Shown here piece after piece: positions 46,602-55,769 of a stretch of DNA of 64,000 nt. The first letter of the stretch is position 1. The number at the start of each line of letters is the position of its first letter. Source of the stretch: Paraglaciecola algarum (GTDB lineage: Bacteria > Pseudomonadota > Gammaproteobacteria > Enterobacterales > Alteromonadaceae). The notes below the pieces were generated by a model. The model was given only the letters and a program-made list of their open reading frames with translations, had not been told where the DNA came from and did not search any database. Position numbers and translations under genes: made by a program. The stretch covers positions 57,002-121,001 of the forward strand of contig NZ_JAKGAS010000011.1 of NCBI RefSeq assembly GCF_021532655.1, in the 5' to 3' direction.

Positions 46602-46612
46602 TATTTTTCTCT

Positions 46613-48097
46613 CTAGGCTGCTTGAATACGTGTTTTTAAAGTAAAGCCACCAGCAATAGCAAAACTCACTGCGGCAATGTAAAAAGCGTGGATGGGATCG
46701 GCATTAAATAGGTTTAAAACTAAACCTAATAAACTTGCAGCTAAAATTTGAGGGATGACAATAAAGAAATTAAATATCCCCATAAACACGCCCATTTTAT
46801 GGCTGGGTAAACTGTTAGATAACATGGAATATGGCAAAGATAAAATGGACGCCCAAGCAAATCCAACGCCTACCATAGAAACCAATAATAAGTCAGGATC
46901 GGTAATTAAGGTGAAACTTAAAAAACCAATTGCACCCAAGCCAAGATTGATAGTGTGGGCCATTCGAATACCAAACATTGAAACCATTTTAGGAATAAAA
47001 ATTGCCGCTATTGCCGCAAAACCATTGTAAGCAGCAAACAACACCCCTACCCAGTCTGATCCTTGATTAAAAGCGGTATCGTTAGCTTCCACACTACCAA
47101 AGTGAAAACGTGTCACGGCAGAGTTGGTATAAATCCACATGGCAAACAAAGCGAACCAGCTGAAAAACTGCACCACAGCAAGCTGTTTCATAGTACCAGG
47201 CATGTTTAATAAATCATGCATCACAATGGCAAAACCATTTTCATGTTTATCATTTTGAATGAATGACTTAGCCAAAAAGAAACATAATCCTGTTACCACT
47301 AAACCAATGGACAATATGTATAATTGTTTTTCCCAACCAGCCAAATAAATTGCAGCGGTAAAAACAACACCTATCGCGAGAAAACTTATTGAAGGCATGC
47401 CGAACTTTGCTACATCTAACTTATTAGAGCCTTGAGTGGACTGGGAATGTTTATCGAAACTGGCTAACTCTTCTGGTGAATACTCTTTACTAGTAAAGGT
47501 GGTCCAGCATACTGCAACCAATAAAACTAAAGCCCCCCAATAAAATGCATACTTAACAGAATCGGCAATTTCGCCCATAGGCGCTTCGTTACTCACTTCA
47601 AACCAGTTCGTCATAATCCAAGGTAAGGCCGATGCGACCACTGCACCTATACCAATAAATAAACTCTGCATGGCATAACCTAAAGGTCTTTGTTTTTCGT
47701 TTAAGTTATCTCCTACAAAAGCTCTAAAAGGCTCCATTGAAATATTGATAGACGCATCTAACACCCACAACATACCCGCTGCAATCCATAAAGTAGGAGA
47801 GTTAGGCATAAAAATTAACGAAATAGAAGCCAGCACTGCGCCAATTAAAAAGAAGGGACGGCGGCGACCTAAACGGCCCCAAGTATTATCACTCATGTAT
47901 CCAATTATGGGTTGGACTATCAATCCAGTTACGGGGGCCGCAATCCACAACAAAGGAATTTGCTCGATATCTGCGCCTAAGGATTCAAAAATACGGCTAA
48001 CATTGGCATTTTGCAAAGCGAACCCAAATTGGATCCCTAAAAAGCCAAAACACATATTCCAAATTTGCCAAAAAGATAACTGCGGTTTTTCGTTCAT
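46613..48097 (-). CDS. MFS maltose/maltodextrin transporter (SLC45/GPH type)
   Basis: A 494-residue inner-membrane protein with twelve predicted TM helices. The loop SDNTWGRLGRRRPFFLIGA between TM2 and TM3 is the sugar:cation symporter signature. The family includes bacterial MalT-like maltose permeases. It sits with GH13 amylase downstream and GH13 alpha-glucosidase divergently upstream, which supports uptake of maltose or short maltodextrins. Confidence 0.87.
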   Translation of the reverse strand: MNEKPQLSFWQIWNMCFGFLGIQFGFALQNANVSRIFESLGADIEQIPLLWIAAPVTGLIVQPIIGYMSDNTWGRLGRRRPFFLIGAVLASISLIFMPNSPTLWIAAGMLWVLDASINISMEPFRAFVGDNLNEKQRPLGYAMQSLFIGIGAVVASALPWIMTNWFEVSNEAPMGEIADSVKYAFYWGALVLLVAVCWTTFTSKEYSPEELASFDKHSQSTQGSNKLDVAKFGMPSISFLAIGVVFTAAIYLAGWEKQLYILSIGLVVTGLCFFLAKSFIQNDKHENGFAIVMHDLLNMPGTMKQLAVVQFFSWFALFAMWIYTNSAVTRFHFGSVEANDTAFNQGSDWVGVLFAAYNGFAAIAAIFIPKMVSMFGIRMAHTINLGLGAIGFLSFTLITDPDLLLVSMVGVGFAWASILSLPYSMLSNSLPSHKMGVFMGIFNFFIVIPQILAASLLGLVLNLFNADPIHAFYIAAVSFAIAGGFTLKTRIQAA

Positions 48098-48306
48098 CTA
48101 CATTCTCTTTAAATGTTATTATTTATTAAGATACATTCAACACACATTAAACATTAACTAATAAAATCAATAATTTACTTAAGATAAAAAACCAAAAACA
48201 AGCTTAGAACAATATGCTAAGTCGCCGAACAACTCGCTCTGCTCATTCACCTTAAGTATTAGGATTTGGCCAATATATATCTGGGGCTAATCTATTTACA
48301 AACTTA

Positions 48307-48320
48307 TGCATACGTATTCA
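48307..48320. promoter_or_regulatory. LacI-type operator, candidate 1
   Basis: TGCATACGTATTCA is a near-perfect palindrome centred on CG, the form bound by LacI/GalR regulators such as MalR. It lies in the 427-bp divergent region between the transporter and the alpha-glucosidase genes. No LacI-family gene is in the window. Confidence 0.55.
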
Positions 48321-48437
48321 ACTCGCATTTGCAACACTCCATTAACCTAATTATTACACCTACTTAATCTAATAAACCATTGATAAATATTATTTTTTTA
48401 AAAATTAGTGGCATTTTTTAACAGGAAATTCACTAAA

Positions 48438-48453
48438 TTGCATACGATTGCAA
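48438..48453. promoter_or_regulatory. LacI-type operator, candidate 2
   Basis: TTGCATACGATTGCAA has inverted TTGCA/TGCAA arms around a central CG, like candidate 1. It lies about 72 nt before the alpha-glucosidase start, close to where its promoter should be. Confidence 0.55.
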
Positions 48454-48524
48454 AAAATTGAATCTTACATCCAGTTTCCACTACTCTAGTGCCAATTAAA
48501 CGAATTCAGTTTTAAAGGTTTTAT

Positions 48525-50144
48525 ATGAGCGAAACATCTTGGTGGAAAGGTGCGGTGATTTATCAAATATACCCACGGTCTTTCTACGATAGCAATCATG
48601 ATGGTGTGGGTGATTTAGCCGGCATTACCAAAAAGCTACCATACATTGCTAGTTTAGGTGTTGATGCGATCTGGATATCGCCATTCTTTAAATCACCTAT
48701 GAAAGATTTTGGTTATGACATTAGCGACTATCAAGCCGTTGATCCATTATTTGGCGATATGAACGATTTTGATAACTTACTTGAACGCGCCCATCAATTG
48801 GGTATAAAAGTCATGATTGACCAAGTACTTAGCCATACCTCAGATCAACACGCGTGGTTTACTCAAAGCCGTCAAAATAAAACCAATGACAAAGCCGATT
48901 GGTATATGTGGGCCGACGCCAATCAAGATGGCACTCCACCTAATAATTGGTTGTCGATTTTTGGTGGTATGGGTTGGCAATGGGATTCAAGACGCCAGCA
49001 ATATTATTTACATAACTTTTTGAGCTCTCAACCTGATCTCAATTTTCATAACCCTGACGTACAGCAAGCGGTACTCGATAATATTGAATATTGGTTGAAA
49101 AAAGGCGTAGACGGCTTACGTTTAGACGCCATTACTTTTTGTTTTAACGATAAAGAGCTGCGAGATAATCCAGCCAAGCCTATTGAGGAACGCAACGGCC
49201 GAGGTTTTTCTGAAGACAATCCTTATGCTTATCAATACCATTATTTTAATAATGACCGCCCTGAAACCTTAGACTTTATGTTAAAAATTCGGGCCCTCTT
49301 AGATCGCTACCCCGGTACTGCGGCATTAGGCGAAATTAGCTCTGAAGATTCAATTAAATCCATGGCTGAATATACCCAAGGCAATCGCCTACAAATGGCC
49401 TATAGCTTTGAGTTGTTAACCGATGATTTTAGTGTTGAACATATCACCACTACCGTGCAACAACTTGAAGCACAAATGAAAGATGGTTGGCCTTGTTGGG
49501 CTATCAGTAATCATGATGTAGCCCGAGTTGTTACCCGTTGGGGCAAGGGCCATGCTAAGTCAAAACAATTAGCCAAAATGTTTACTGCCTTAGTGACCAG
49601 CCTACGAGGATCTGTATGCAGTTACCAAGGCGAAGAACTTGGTTTAGAAGAAGCTGAACTTGAATTTGAAAACCTACAAGACCCCTTTGGTATAGAATTT
49701 TGGCCGACTTTTAAAGGACGAGATGGTTGTCGTACGCCTATGCCATGGCATATTGAAAAAGAACATGCTGGTTTTAGCCAAAATGCACCTTGGTTGCCTG
49801 TGTCACCAGCTCACCAAAGCTTATCAGTGGATACACAAATAGATGATCCCACTTCCAGTTTAGTGTTTTATCAAACGTGGCTTAAATGGCGCACAACACA
49901 AGATATATTAAAATATGGTGACATCAAGTTTGTCGACCTACACTCAGATGTTTTGTGTTTTTACCGCGAATATAAAGGCAAAAAGTGGTTTGTTAGTTTT
50001 AACTTATCAGCCCAAGCACAATCGATTGTACTAAGTGAAAGTACACAGCCAATCAATCTAAAATTTGATATCTTACAAGGCCAACAAGTTGGGCAAATAG
50101 TGAACCTACCTGCCCATGGTATTTATTTCGGTAACTGTGCATAA
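48525..50144 (+). CDS. Alpha-glucosidase (GH13)
   Basis: A 539-residue cytosolic enzyme that splits maltose and short alpha-glucosides. It opens with WWKGAVIYQIYPRSFYDSN, typical of the oligo-1,6-glucosidase/alpha-glucosidase branch. Catalytic motifs: GLRLDAITF (nucleophile), ALGEISSED (acid/base) and ISNHDVARV. There is no signal peptide. It is divergent from the MFS transporter and amylase, with two LacI-type operators between them, so the three genes make one maltodextrin regulon. Confidence 0.92.
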   Translation: MSETSWWKGAVIYQIYPRSFYDSNHDGVGDLAGITKKLPYIASLGVDAIWISPFFKSPMKDFGYDISDYQAVDPLFGDMNDFDNLLERAHQLGIKVMIDQVLSHTSDQHAWFTQSRQNKTNDKADWYMWADANQDGTPPNNWLSIFGGMGWQWDSRRQQYYLHNFLSSQPDLNFHNPDVQQAVLDNIEYWLKKGVDGLRLDAITFCFNDKELRDNPAKPIEERNGRGFSEDNPYAYQYHYFNNDRPETLDFMLKIRALLDRYPGTAALGEISSEDSIKSMAEYTQGNRLQMAYSFELLTDDFSVEHITTTVQQLEAQMKDGWPCWAISNHDVARVVTRWGKGHAKSKQLAKMFTALVTSLRGSVCSYQGEELGLEEAELEFENLQDPFGIEFWPTFKGRDGCRTPMPWHIEKEHAGFSQNAPWLPVSPAHQSLSVDTQIDDPTSSLVFYQTWLKWRTTQDILKYGDIKFVDLHSDVLCFYREYKGKKWFVSFNLSAQAQSIVLSESTQPINLKFDILQGQQVGQIVNLPAHGIYFGNCA

Positions 50145-50269
50145 CAATTTATCAAGTACATTATCTAGCTAACCCAATCTGGGTTGGCTAGACGCTGTTC
50201 GTGCTAATTCCAATAATCCTTATAAAAACATCGAAGCTTTTGCGTTTCCTTGCTATATTGCCCCCCAAT

Positions 50270-50425
50270 TATAGAGGTATTGGGTTTTATCTTAAGATTG
50301 AACTCATGGGAATCTGGTCGCGCTATGTCAAAGCTAAATGCTAAAAAGTGCTATTCCAGAACTGTACCCGCAACTGTGATGGTTAAACTAACCACTTAAC
50401 CTAAGTCAGATACCAACCTCTAGGA
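50270..50425 (+). promoter_or_regulatory. Cobalamin (B12) riboswitch
   Basis: The core is visible: GGGAATCTGGT, the conserved ACTGTACCCGCAACTGTGA (50370-50388) and the B12 box AGTCAGATACCAACCT (50404-50419). It precedes the B12 uptake and salvage operon by about 200 nt. Binding of adenosylcobalamin would reduce expression. Confidence 0.88.
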
Positions 50426-50466
50426 TAGGTTTAACAAACCATCCAACTCTATTAAATCTATTTCGT

Positions 50467-50534
50467 GCGGGAATACGCGGATACATAAATCTCTACAGTG
50501 TTTTTGACTGTACTTTATGTATTGCCCTACCCGC
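50467..50534 (+). promoter_or_regulatory. Long nested stem-loop after the riboswitch
   Basis: GCGGG pairs with CCCGC (50530-50534); inside, ATACATAAA pairs with TTTATGTAT, and TACAGT with ACTGTA around GTTTTTG. It is probably the expression platform or an independent leader structure between the B12 aptamer and the first gene. Confidence 0.5.
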
Positions 50535-50619
50535 CATTATTAAGTTGTTGTTTTGAATATTAATACATGGCCACATTTTTCTTTTTGTACCAATATGTTC
50601 GCTGCAGGTGAAAACTAAT

Positions 50620-51492
50620 ATGAACCTGTTAGTTGCACGTGATCTCAACTTAATAATCGCAAATCAACCTATTTTACAAAACATAAACCTTAGCCTTGAG
50701 TCAGGAAAAGTATTGGGAGTACTTGGTCCCAATGGTGCGGGCAAAACAAGCCTACTTAAATTGCTTTCAGGTCAAACTGATAGTGCAGGAAAAGTCAGTT
50801 GGAATAATAAAAAACTGACCGAATACCAAACCATTGACTTAGCCAAACAAGTCGCGGTAGTGAATCAGCTAAACCAAAGTGTATTTGCCCTCAATTTACA
50901 ACAAATAGTGCGCATGGGTTTATTACCCCACAAAACCTTATTATCTAGACAAACCAAAGAAGATGATCAAGAAATAGCAAAAGCCATAGAGCGTGTTGGC
51001 CTGTCAGAGAAAACTAATCAAACATTTAGTTCATTATCTGGCGGAGAACAACAAAGAGGCCTGATTGCCCGTGCTTTAGTGCAAAAAGCAAAACTTATAG
51101 TACTGGATGAGCCAGTTAACCATTTAGATATTTATTATCAACATCAAATACTCGATCTACTGCGGGCCCTCGCTCACCAATTCAATATGACAGTAGTCAT
51201 GAGTTTACATGACTTAAATTTAGCCGCCAATTATTGTGACGAACTGTGTTTGTTGCATAAGGGAAAAGTGTCGGCTCAGGGCTCAGTAGAAACAGTGCTA
51301 AAAGCGAATTTATTAGAACAGGTTTTTGGCATGCCATGCGATGTTAGCTACCAAGCTAGCTCTGACAACTCCGCATCAAATATACGCATTGATTTTTATC
51401 CACCTAATCTGACAGAACTCAAACCAACCTGTAAAGGTGCAAGTGCTGAAAAAAGAAAGGAAAAAGGTAAAGGTGAAGAAAAAAATGTATAA
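50620..51492 (+). CDS. btuD: Cobalamin ABC transporter ATP-binding protein BtuD
   Basis: A 290-residue ABC ATPase. Walker A GPNGAGKTSLLK (about 35-46), signature LSGGEQQRG, Walker B LIVLDEPVNHLD and the H-loop MSLHD are all present. It pairs with BtuC and BtuF in the same operon. ATG 50620 is preferred because AGGTG (50605-50609) is well spaced for it; a GTG at 50608 is possible. The last 25 residues are a lysine/glutamate-rich tail that overlaps the btuC start. Confidence 0.9.
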   Translation: MNLLVARDLNLIIANQPILQNINLSLESGKVLGVLGPNGAGKTSLLKLLSGQTDSAGKVSWNNKKLTEYQTIDLAKQVAVVNQLNQSVFALNLQQIVRMGLLPHKTLLSRQTKEDDQEIAKAIERVGLSEKTNQTFSSLSGGEQQRGLIARALVQKAKLIVLDEPVNHLDIYYQHQILDLLRALAHQFNMTVVMSLHDLNLAANYCDELCLLHKGKVSAQGSVETVLKANLLEQVFGMPCDVSYQASSDNSASNIRIDFYPPNLTELKPTCKGASAEKRKEKGKGEEKNV

Positions 51493-52522
51493 ACCTTTAC
51501 TAAATAAAAAATGGTGGTTTTTGATCCTTGCCGCAATCTTATCCCCCATTGCGGCTTTGTTTTTTGGTGCAGCTGACTTTAGTCCAGCGGAATTAGCTCA
51601 GTGTGTATTTTCAACCTGTGATAAACCCGTTAACCAACTAATATTTTGGGAAATCAGGTTACCTAGAGTCTTAGTCGGCTTTTTGGTGGGGGCTGGATTA
51701 GCTGTCGCGGGTGCTACATTACAAAACATCACTCGCAACGGCTTAGCCGACCCCTATCTATTTGGTGTGGTATCAGGTGCAGGATTAGGCGCCAGTATTG
51801 CCACTTTATTGTTTGATAGTCGCTTTGCCGAAAAACTCGGTTTAATGAATTATTTGCCGGAGTTTTCTTTCACTCTCGCCCTGCCCTTTGCTGCGTTTTT
51901 GGGGGCATTGTTTGCAGTTATTTTAGTGCAAATTATAGCTAGCAAAACCTTTGGCAGTAGAACCGAACACATGTTGTTAGCCGGCGTAGCGGTTTCTTTT
52001 ATGTTAAGTGCCTTGAGTCATTTCTTACTGTTTTTAGCAGAGCCGTTTGCCGCCAGCAAGGTGATATTTTGGTTAATGGGCAGCTTAGCTCGAGTAGAGG
52101 TGTGGTATGCCTGGGTTATTCTTCCTATCGTAATGATTAGCGTGTTATTGCTATTACTTTTTGGTCGCCATATGGATGCCTTGTTATTAGGTGACGAAAA
52201 CGCTAAAACTCTAGGTGTACAGGTAACCCGCATGCGCATGATGTCTTTGGGTATATGTGCAGCACTTACGGCTTGTATCGTCTCTTATTGTGGCGGGATT
52301 GGATTTGTGGGTTTGATGATCCCACATATAGTGCGTAACTGGATTGGGGTCACCAGTCGAGTCGTTATTTTAGGCAGTGTACTGTTAGGAGGATGTTTTA
52401 TGGTGTGGGTCGACGTATTAGCTCGTGTAGCTCTGCCCGATCAAGAAATCCCCATCGGTATTATTACCTCTGCCATAGGTAGCGTATTTTTCTTAATCGC
52501 CATGAGCAAGAGACAGCCTTGA
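51485..52522 (+). CDS. btuC: Cobalamin ABC transporter permease BtuC
   Basis: A 345-residue FecCD-type permease with about ten TM helices. Motifs: WEIRLPRVLVGFLVGAGLAV, GATLQNITRNGLADP and GGIGFVGLMIPHIVR. ATG 51485 is preferred, overlapping the end of btuD by 8 nt; an upstream frame start at 51437 would add a basic tail inside btuD. The last codons (MSKRQP) lie in the first unit of a 16-17 nt tandem repeat. It carries vitamin B12 across the inner membrane with BtuD and BtuF. Confidence 0.9.
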   Translation: MYKPLLNKKWWFLILAAILSPIAALFFGAADFSPAELAQCVFSTCDKPVNQLIFWEIRLPRVLVGFLVGAGLAVAGATLQNITRNGLADPYLFGVVSGAGLGASIATLLFDSRFAEKLGLMNYLPEFSFTLALPFAAFLGALFAVILVQIIASKTFGSRTEHMLLAGVAVSFMLSALSHFLLFLAEPFAASKVIFWLMGSLARVEVWYAWVILPIVMISVLLLLLFGRHMDALLLGDENAKTLGVQVTRMRMMSLGICAALTACIVSYCGGIGFVGLMIPHIVRNWIGVTSRVVILGSVLLGGCFMVWVDVLARVALPDQEIPIGIITSAIGSVFFLIAMSKRQP

Positions 52523-52601
52523 GCGGAAAGCCGCTTGAGCTAAATGCAGCATGAGCTAAATGCAGCATGAGCAAAAAGCAGCCTTGAGCTAAAAGCAGCA
52601 T
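52504..52601. repeat. Six 16-17 nt tandem repeats at the btuC 3' end
   Basis: Degenerate units beginning GAGC and containing A-rich then GCAGC/GCCGC parts: 52504-52520, 52521-52536, 52537-52552, 52553-52568 (identical to the one before), 52569-52585 and 52586-52601. The first unit encodes the last residues and stop of BtuC. They fill most of the gap to cobT. Confidence 0.85.
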
Positions 52602-52663
52602 GCTCAAGAAATAACAAAACGAATGAAACAAATAGATAGATAAAAACAAAGGTCGTAACAAAA

Positions 52664-53758
52664 ATGAATTCCGCTAAACATTCTGCATTAGATCCAAAGT
52701 ATTGGCATATTCCCAAGTTAGATAACAGTACCTTAGATAAGATAAAACACAGAATAGATAACAAAACCAAACCACTTGGTGCCTTAGGAAAACTAGAAGC
52801 GCTAGCCCAATCAATTGCGCTCATTCAAGGCCAACAAACACATAGTGTTACACAAATAGATATCAACCAGCCGTGTATATTAATTTTCGCCGCAGATCAC
52901 GGCATTGCCCAACATCCAATTAGTATTGCGCCCAGAGAAGTCACCGGCCAAATGGTGCTAAACTTTTTAGCCGGCGGCGCCGCAATTAATTGTTTTTGTC
53001 GAACGTCTGATGTGCAACTAAAAGTGATTGATGCAGGTGTGTTAACCCCCGTTACTCAAACTCATGCTGATTTTATTCAACAATCTGTGGCTGCAGGTAC
53101 CCAAGACTTTTCAGTCGCAGCCGCCATGACAGCAGCACAGCTGGAACAAGCTTTGGTATATGGGCAAACCGTGGCCCAGCAACAAATTGATAATGGCTCT
53201 AACCTGATTGGTTTTGGCGAAATGGGCATAGGCAATACCACAAGTGCCTCGGCACTTTTAAGTGTGTTGACTGGCTTGCCTGCTAACCAAACCGCCGGAA
53301 AAGGTACAGGGATTGATGCACAACAATTAAGTCGAAAAATAGACCTTATTGATTTAAGTATGCAACGAGTAGAACAAATCTATGGACAACTGCCACTCAC
53401 ACCGATTCAGGCATTACAAGAAGTGGGCGGCTTTGAAATAGCGCAAATAGTTGGAGCAATGTTAACCACTGCTCGTGCCGGTAAAACCATAATTGTAGAT
53501 GGTTTTATTGTGTCTATCGCCGCCCTATTAAGCTGTCAAATACAAGCTAATGCACGAGACTTTATGATTTTTGCTCATAGCTCAGCAGAACAAGCCCACT
53601 CATTAGTACTCGACCAACTAAAAGCCACGCCATTACTTAATTTAGACATGCGATTAGGTGAAGGAACAGGTGCGGCTTTAGCAGTACCTTTAATCAGGGC
53701 GGCGGCTGAATTTTATAACAATATGGCTACCTTCGAGAGTGCGCAAGTTAATGTTTAA
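52664..53758 (+). CDS. cobT: Nicotinate-nucleotide--dimethylbenzimidazole phosphoribosyltransferase CobT
   Basis: A 364-residue enzyme that makes alpha-ribazole phosphate from dimethylbenzimidazole, the first step in building the lower ligand of B12. Motifs: TKPLGALGKLEALA, FAADHGIA, GEMGIGNTTSASAL (catalytic region) and RLGEGTGAALA near the end. Third gene of the riboswitch operon; overlaps cobS by 8 nt at its end. Confidence 0.95.
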   Translation: MNSAKHSALDPKYWHIPKLDNSTLDKIKHRIDNKTKPLGALGKLEALAQSIALIQGQQTHSVTQIDINQPCILIFAADHGIAQHPISIAPREVTGQMVLNFLAGGAAINCFCRTSDVQLKVIDAGVLTPVTQTHADFIQQSVAAGTQDFSVAAAMTAAQLEQALVYGQTVAQQQIDNGSNLIGFGEMGIGNTTSASALLSVLTGLPANQTAGKGTGIDAQQLSRKIDLIDLSMQRVEQIYGQLPLTPIQALQEVGGFEIAQIVGAMLTTARAGKTIIVDGFIVSIAALLSCQIQANARDFMIFAHSSAEQAHSLVLDQLKATPLLNLDMRLGEGTGAALAVPLIRAAAEFYNNMATFESAQVNV

Positions 53759-54581
53759 CTCGAACATGGCTTGTGTAAGCTATCTAAAATATCAGTTTAA
53801 TTTATTTTTATTAGCCACCAGCTTTTTTACCCGTTTACCTGTTACCGAATATTGTCATTACAGCCCCAGTAAAATGCGTCGTGCCAGCCAGTTTTTTCCT
53901 CTTGTGGGTTGGTTAATTGCAGGAATATTGGTGTTAGAGTTTAGTATTTTACAGCCTTTATTAGGATTATTGCCTAGCCTGTGCTTACTCTTGATCTCTA
54001 GTATTTTGTTAACTGGCGCCTTACACGAAGACGGCTTAGCGGATATCTGTGATGGCATATGGGGTGGTTATTCTTTAGAGCGTAAGTTAGCCATAATGAA
54101 AGATAGCCGAATTGGCACCTATGGAACCTGTGGTTTAGTGTTAGCCCTATTAACCAAGTTTGTATTATGGTGGCAACTTGCTCAACAAGCCTCTCTTATA
54201 CTTGCCTTAGTATTGGCCTATCCCCTTTCTAGGGCTTTGGCTATTAGCCTAGTTCAAGACATGAAATACGTGTCAAACCAAATTCCTTGTGCTGATAAAC
54301 ACAAAGGCAGTAAAAGTGAACCATTAGCCAAACCTATGACAACACAATCATTAATATTTGTTTTGGTAACAGGCGCATCAGCCTGTTTGTTATTGCCACT
54401 GAGTACCATTTTTTATTTATTTATTGGCTGTATATCTTTTCGTTATCTACTTAAATATTGGTTAAACAAACATATTAAAGGATATACCGGCGATGCGTTG
54501 GGCACAGCGCAGCAATTACAGGAATTACTCATCTATTTTATCTTAATAGCTAACTTACCCATTAACGTAGGGCAACTATGA
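53751..54581 (+). CDS. cobS: Adenosylcobinamide-GDP ribazoletransferase CobS
   Basis: A 276-residue inner-membrane enzyme joining adenosylcobinamide-GDP to alpha-ribazole, the last step of B12 assembly. Motifs: SFFTRLPV, FFPLVGWLIG-like FPLVGWL, HEDGLADICDGIWGG (metal-binding Asp) and KGYTGDALGTAQQL. About six TM helices. The start is uncertain: ATG 53751 overlaps cobT, and ATG 53766 is also possible. Overlaps cobU by 4 nt. Confidence 0.92.
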   Translation: MFNSNMACVSYLKYQFNLFLLATSFFTRLPVTEYCHYSPSKMRRASQFFPLVGWLIAGILVLEFSILQPLLGLLPSLCLLLISSILLTGALHEDGLADICDGIWGGYSLERKLAIMKDSRIGTYGTCGLVLALLTKFVLWWQLAQQASLILALVLAYPLSRALAISLVQDMKYVSNQIPCADKHKGSKSEPLAKPMTTQSLIFVLVTGASACLLLPLSTIFYLFIGCISFRYLLKYWLNKHIKGYTGDALGTAQQLQELLIYFILIANLPINVGQL

Positions 54582-55126
54582 TCCATCTAATTATAGGCGG
54601 TGCCCGCTCTGGAAAATCTAGATATGCCCTTGAACAAGCTCAGGCGTTAAGTCAGTCTAAAAACTGTGGGGTAACCTTTGTCGCCACGGCCACAGGTTTA
54701 GACGATGAAATGTTAGCCCGTATACAGCGGCATAAAGAAGAACGTCCGGCTCACTGGAAACTGGCAGAAGTGCCGCTAGCACTCAGTGCTTTTATTCAGC
54801 AAGTTAATCAGCAAACTCAGCAAGTATTGCTCATTGATTGTTTGACCTTGTGGCTCAATAATCAGTTATTTTCGGCACCGGAACAAGATTTCCAGGCTTT
54901 ATTTTCAGAACTGATCCACACCCTAACAGCCTCAACTTGCGATATTTTCATTGTGTCTAACGAAGTGGGTTTAGGCGTGATCCCTATGGGCGAAATAAGT
55001 CGAACCTTTGTTGATCAAGCGGGCTGGCTAAATCAAGCGATGGCAGCCGCAGCCGACCAAGTCACTTTTATTGCAGCAGGTTTACCTATGACGTTAAAGG
55101 CTAAGTCCTCAAAAGGTGACAATTAA
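54578..55126 (+). CDS. cobU: Bifunctional adenosylcobinamide kinase / guanylyltransferase CobU
   Basis: A 182-residue enzyme that phosphorylates adenosylcobinamide and adds GMP. P-loop GGARSGKSRYALEQA (residues 6-20), HKEERPAHWKLAEVPLAL and LLIDCLTLWLNNQLF are characteristic. It overlaps cobS by 4 nt (ATGA) and is abutted by the next gene with no gap, so translation is tightly coupled. Confidence 0.95.
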   Translation: MIHLIIGGARSGKSRYALEQAQALSQSKNCGVTFVATATGLDDEMLARIQRHKEERPAHWKLAEVPLALSAFIQQVNQQTQQVLLIDCLTLWLNNQLFSAPEQDFQALFSELIHTLTASTCDIFIVSNEVGLGVIPMGEISRTFVDQAGWLNQAMAAAADQVTFIAAGLPMTLKAKSSKGDN

Positions 55127-55753
55127 ATGTCAGAACAAACTCAAATCACCCAAATTGATCTGTTAAGACACGGCAGTATTGATGGCCCCCCTGCACTTTA
55201 CGGGCGAACCGACGTCTGTTTAAGCGAGCAAGGACTTAAACAAATGTTTCGTCAAGTCAGGCAATTAGCCTTCCCCGATAACATTATCAGTTCACCTCTA
55301 CGCAGATGTAAAGAGTTTGCCCAGGAAATGGCGCGTGATCATCAATTACCCTTGCACCTTGAAGATGATCTAAGAGAATGTGATTTTGGTGCATGGGATG
55401 GGATTAAATTTGACGATACATCGCAACAATGGCCTTTAATGACATCGTTTTGGCAAGACCCATCACATAACACGCCACCAAAAGGAGAATCATTGCAAGA
55501 TTTTCATCAAAGAGTGGTAAACGCTTGGAATAAATTAACCAAACAATTTTCCCAAGAATACAGTTTGGTGGTATGCCATGGCGGGGTAATTCGGCAAATA
55601 TTAGCTCACTTGTTACCAGTAGATTGGCAAGATGGCGATTGGTACTCTCAATTAAATATTGGGTATGCCAGTTTAACCCGTATCACCATAGCCGATTTTG
55701 CAGGAGCAAAACCTTCAGTCAATTTTGTGGGTTTACCCGCCGATTTTGGATAA
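55127..55753 (+). CDS. cobC: Alpha-ribazole phosphatase (histidine phosphatase family, CobC-like)
   Basis: A 208-residue phosphoglycerate-mutase-fold phosphatase. It shows the catalytic LLRHGSIDGPPALYGRTD, ISSPLRRCKEFA, the acid Glu in DLRECDFGAWDG and the second His in VVCHGGVIR. In this operon the substrate should be alpha-ribazole 5'-phosphate. It starts right after the cobU stop. Confidence 0.87.
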   Translation: MSEQTQITQIDLLRHGSIDGPPALYGRTDVCLSEQGLKQMFRQVRQLAFPDNIISSPLRRCKEFAQEMARDHQLPLHLEDDLRECDFGAWDGIKFDDTSQQWPLMTSFWQDPSHNTPPKGESLQDFHQRVVNAWNKLTKQFSQEYSLVVCHGGVIRQILAHLLPVDWQDGDWYSQLNIGYASLTRITIADFAGAKPSVNFVGLPADFG

Positions 55754-55769
55754 AGAGCTCACTTTTATT

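Noticed and set aside
51437..51484. Upstream start for BtuC
   Set aside because: It would add a lysine-rich tail read from inside btuD; ATG 51485 precedes the first TM helix with a better context.
55698..55769. Upstream start for CobQ
   Set aside because: It lies inside cobC in another frame; the family N-terminus begins at ATG 55770.
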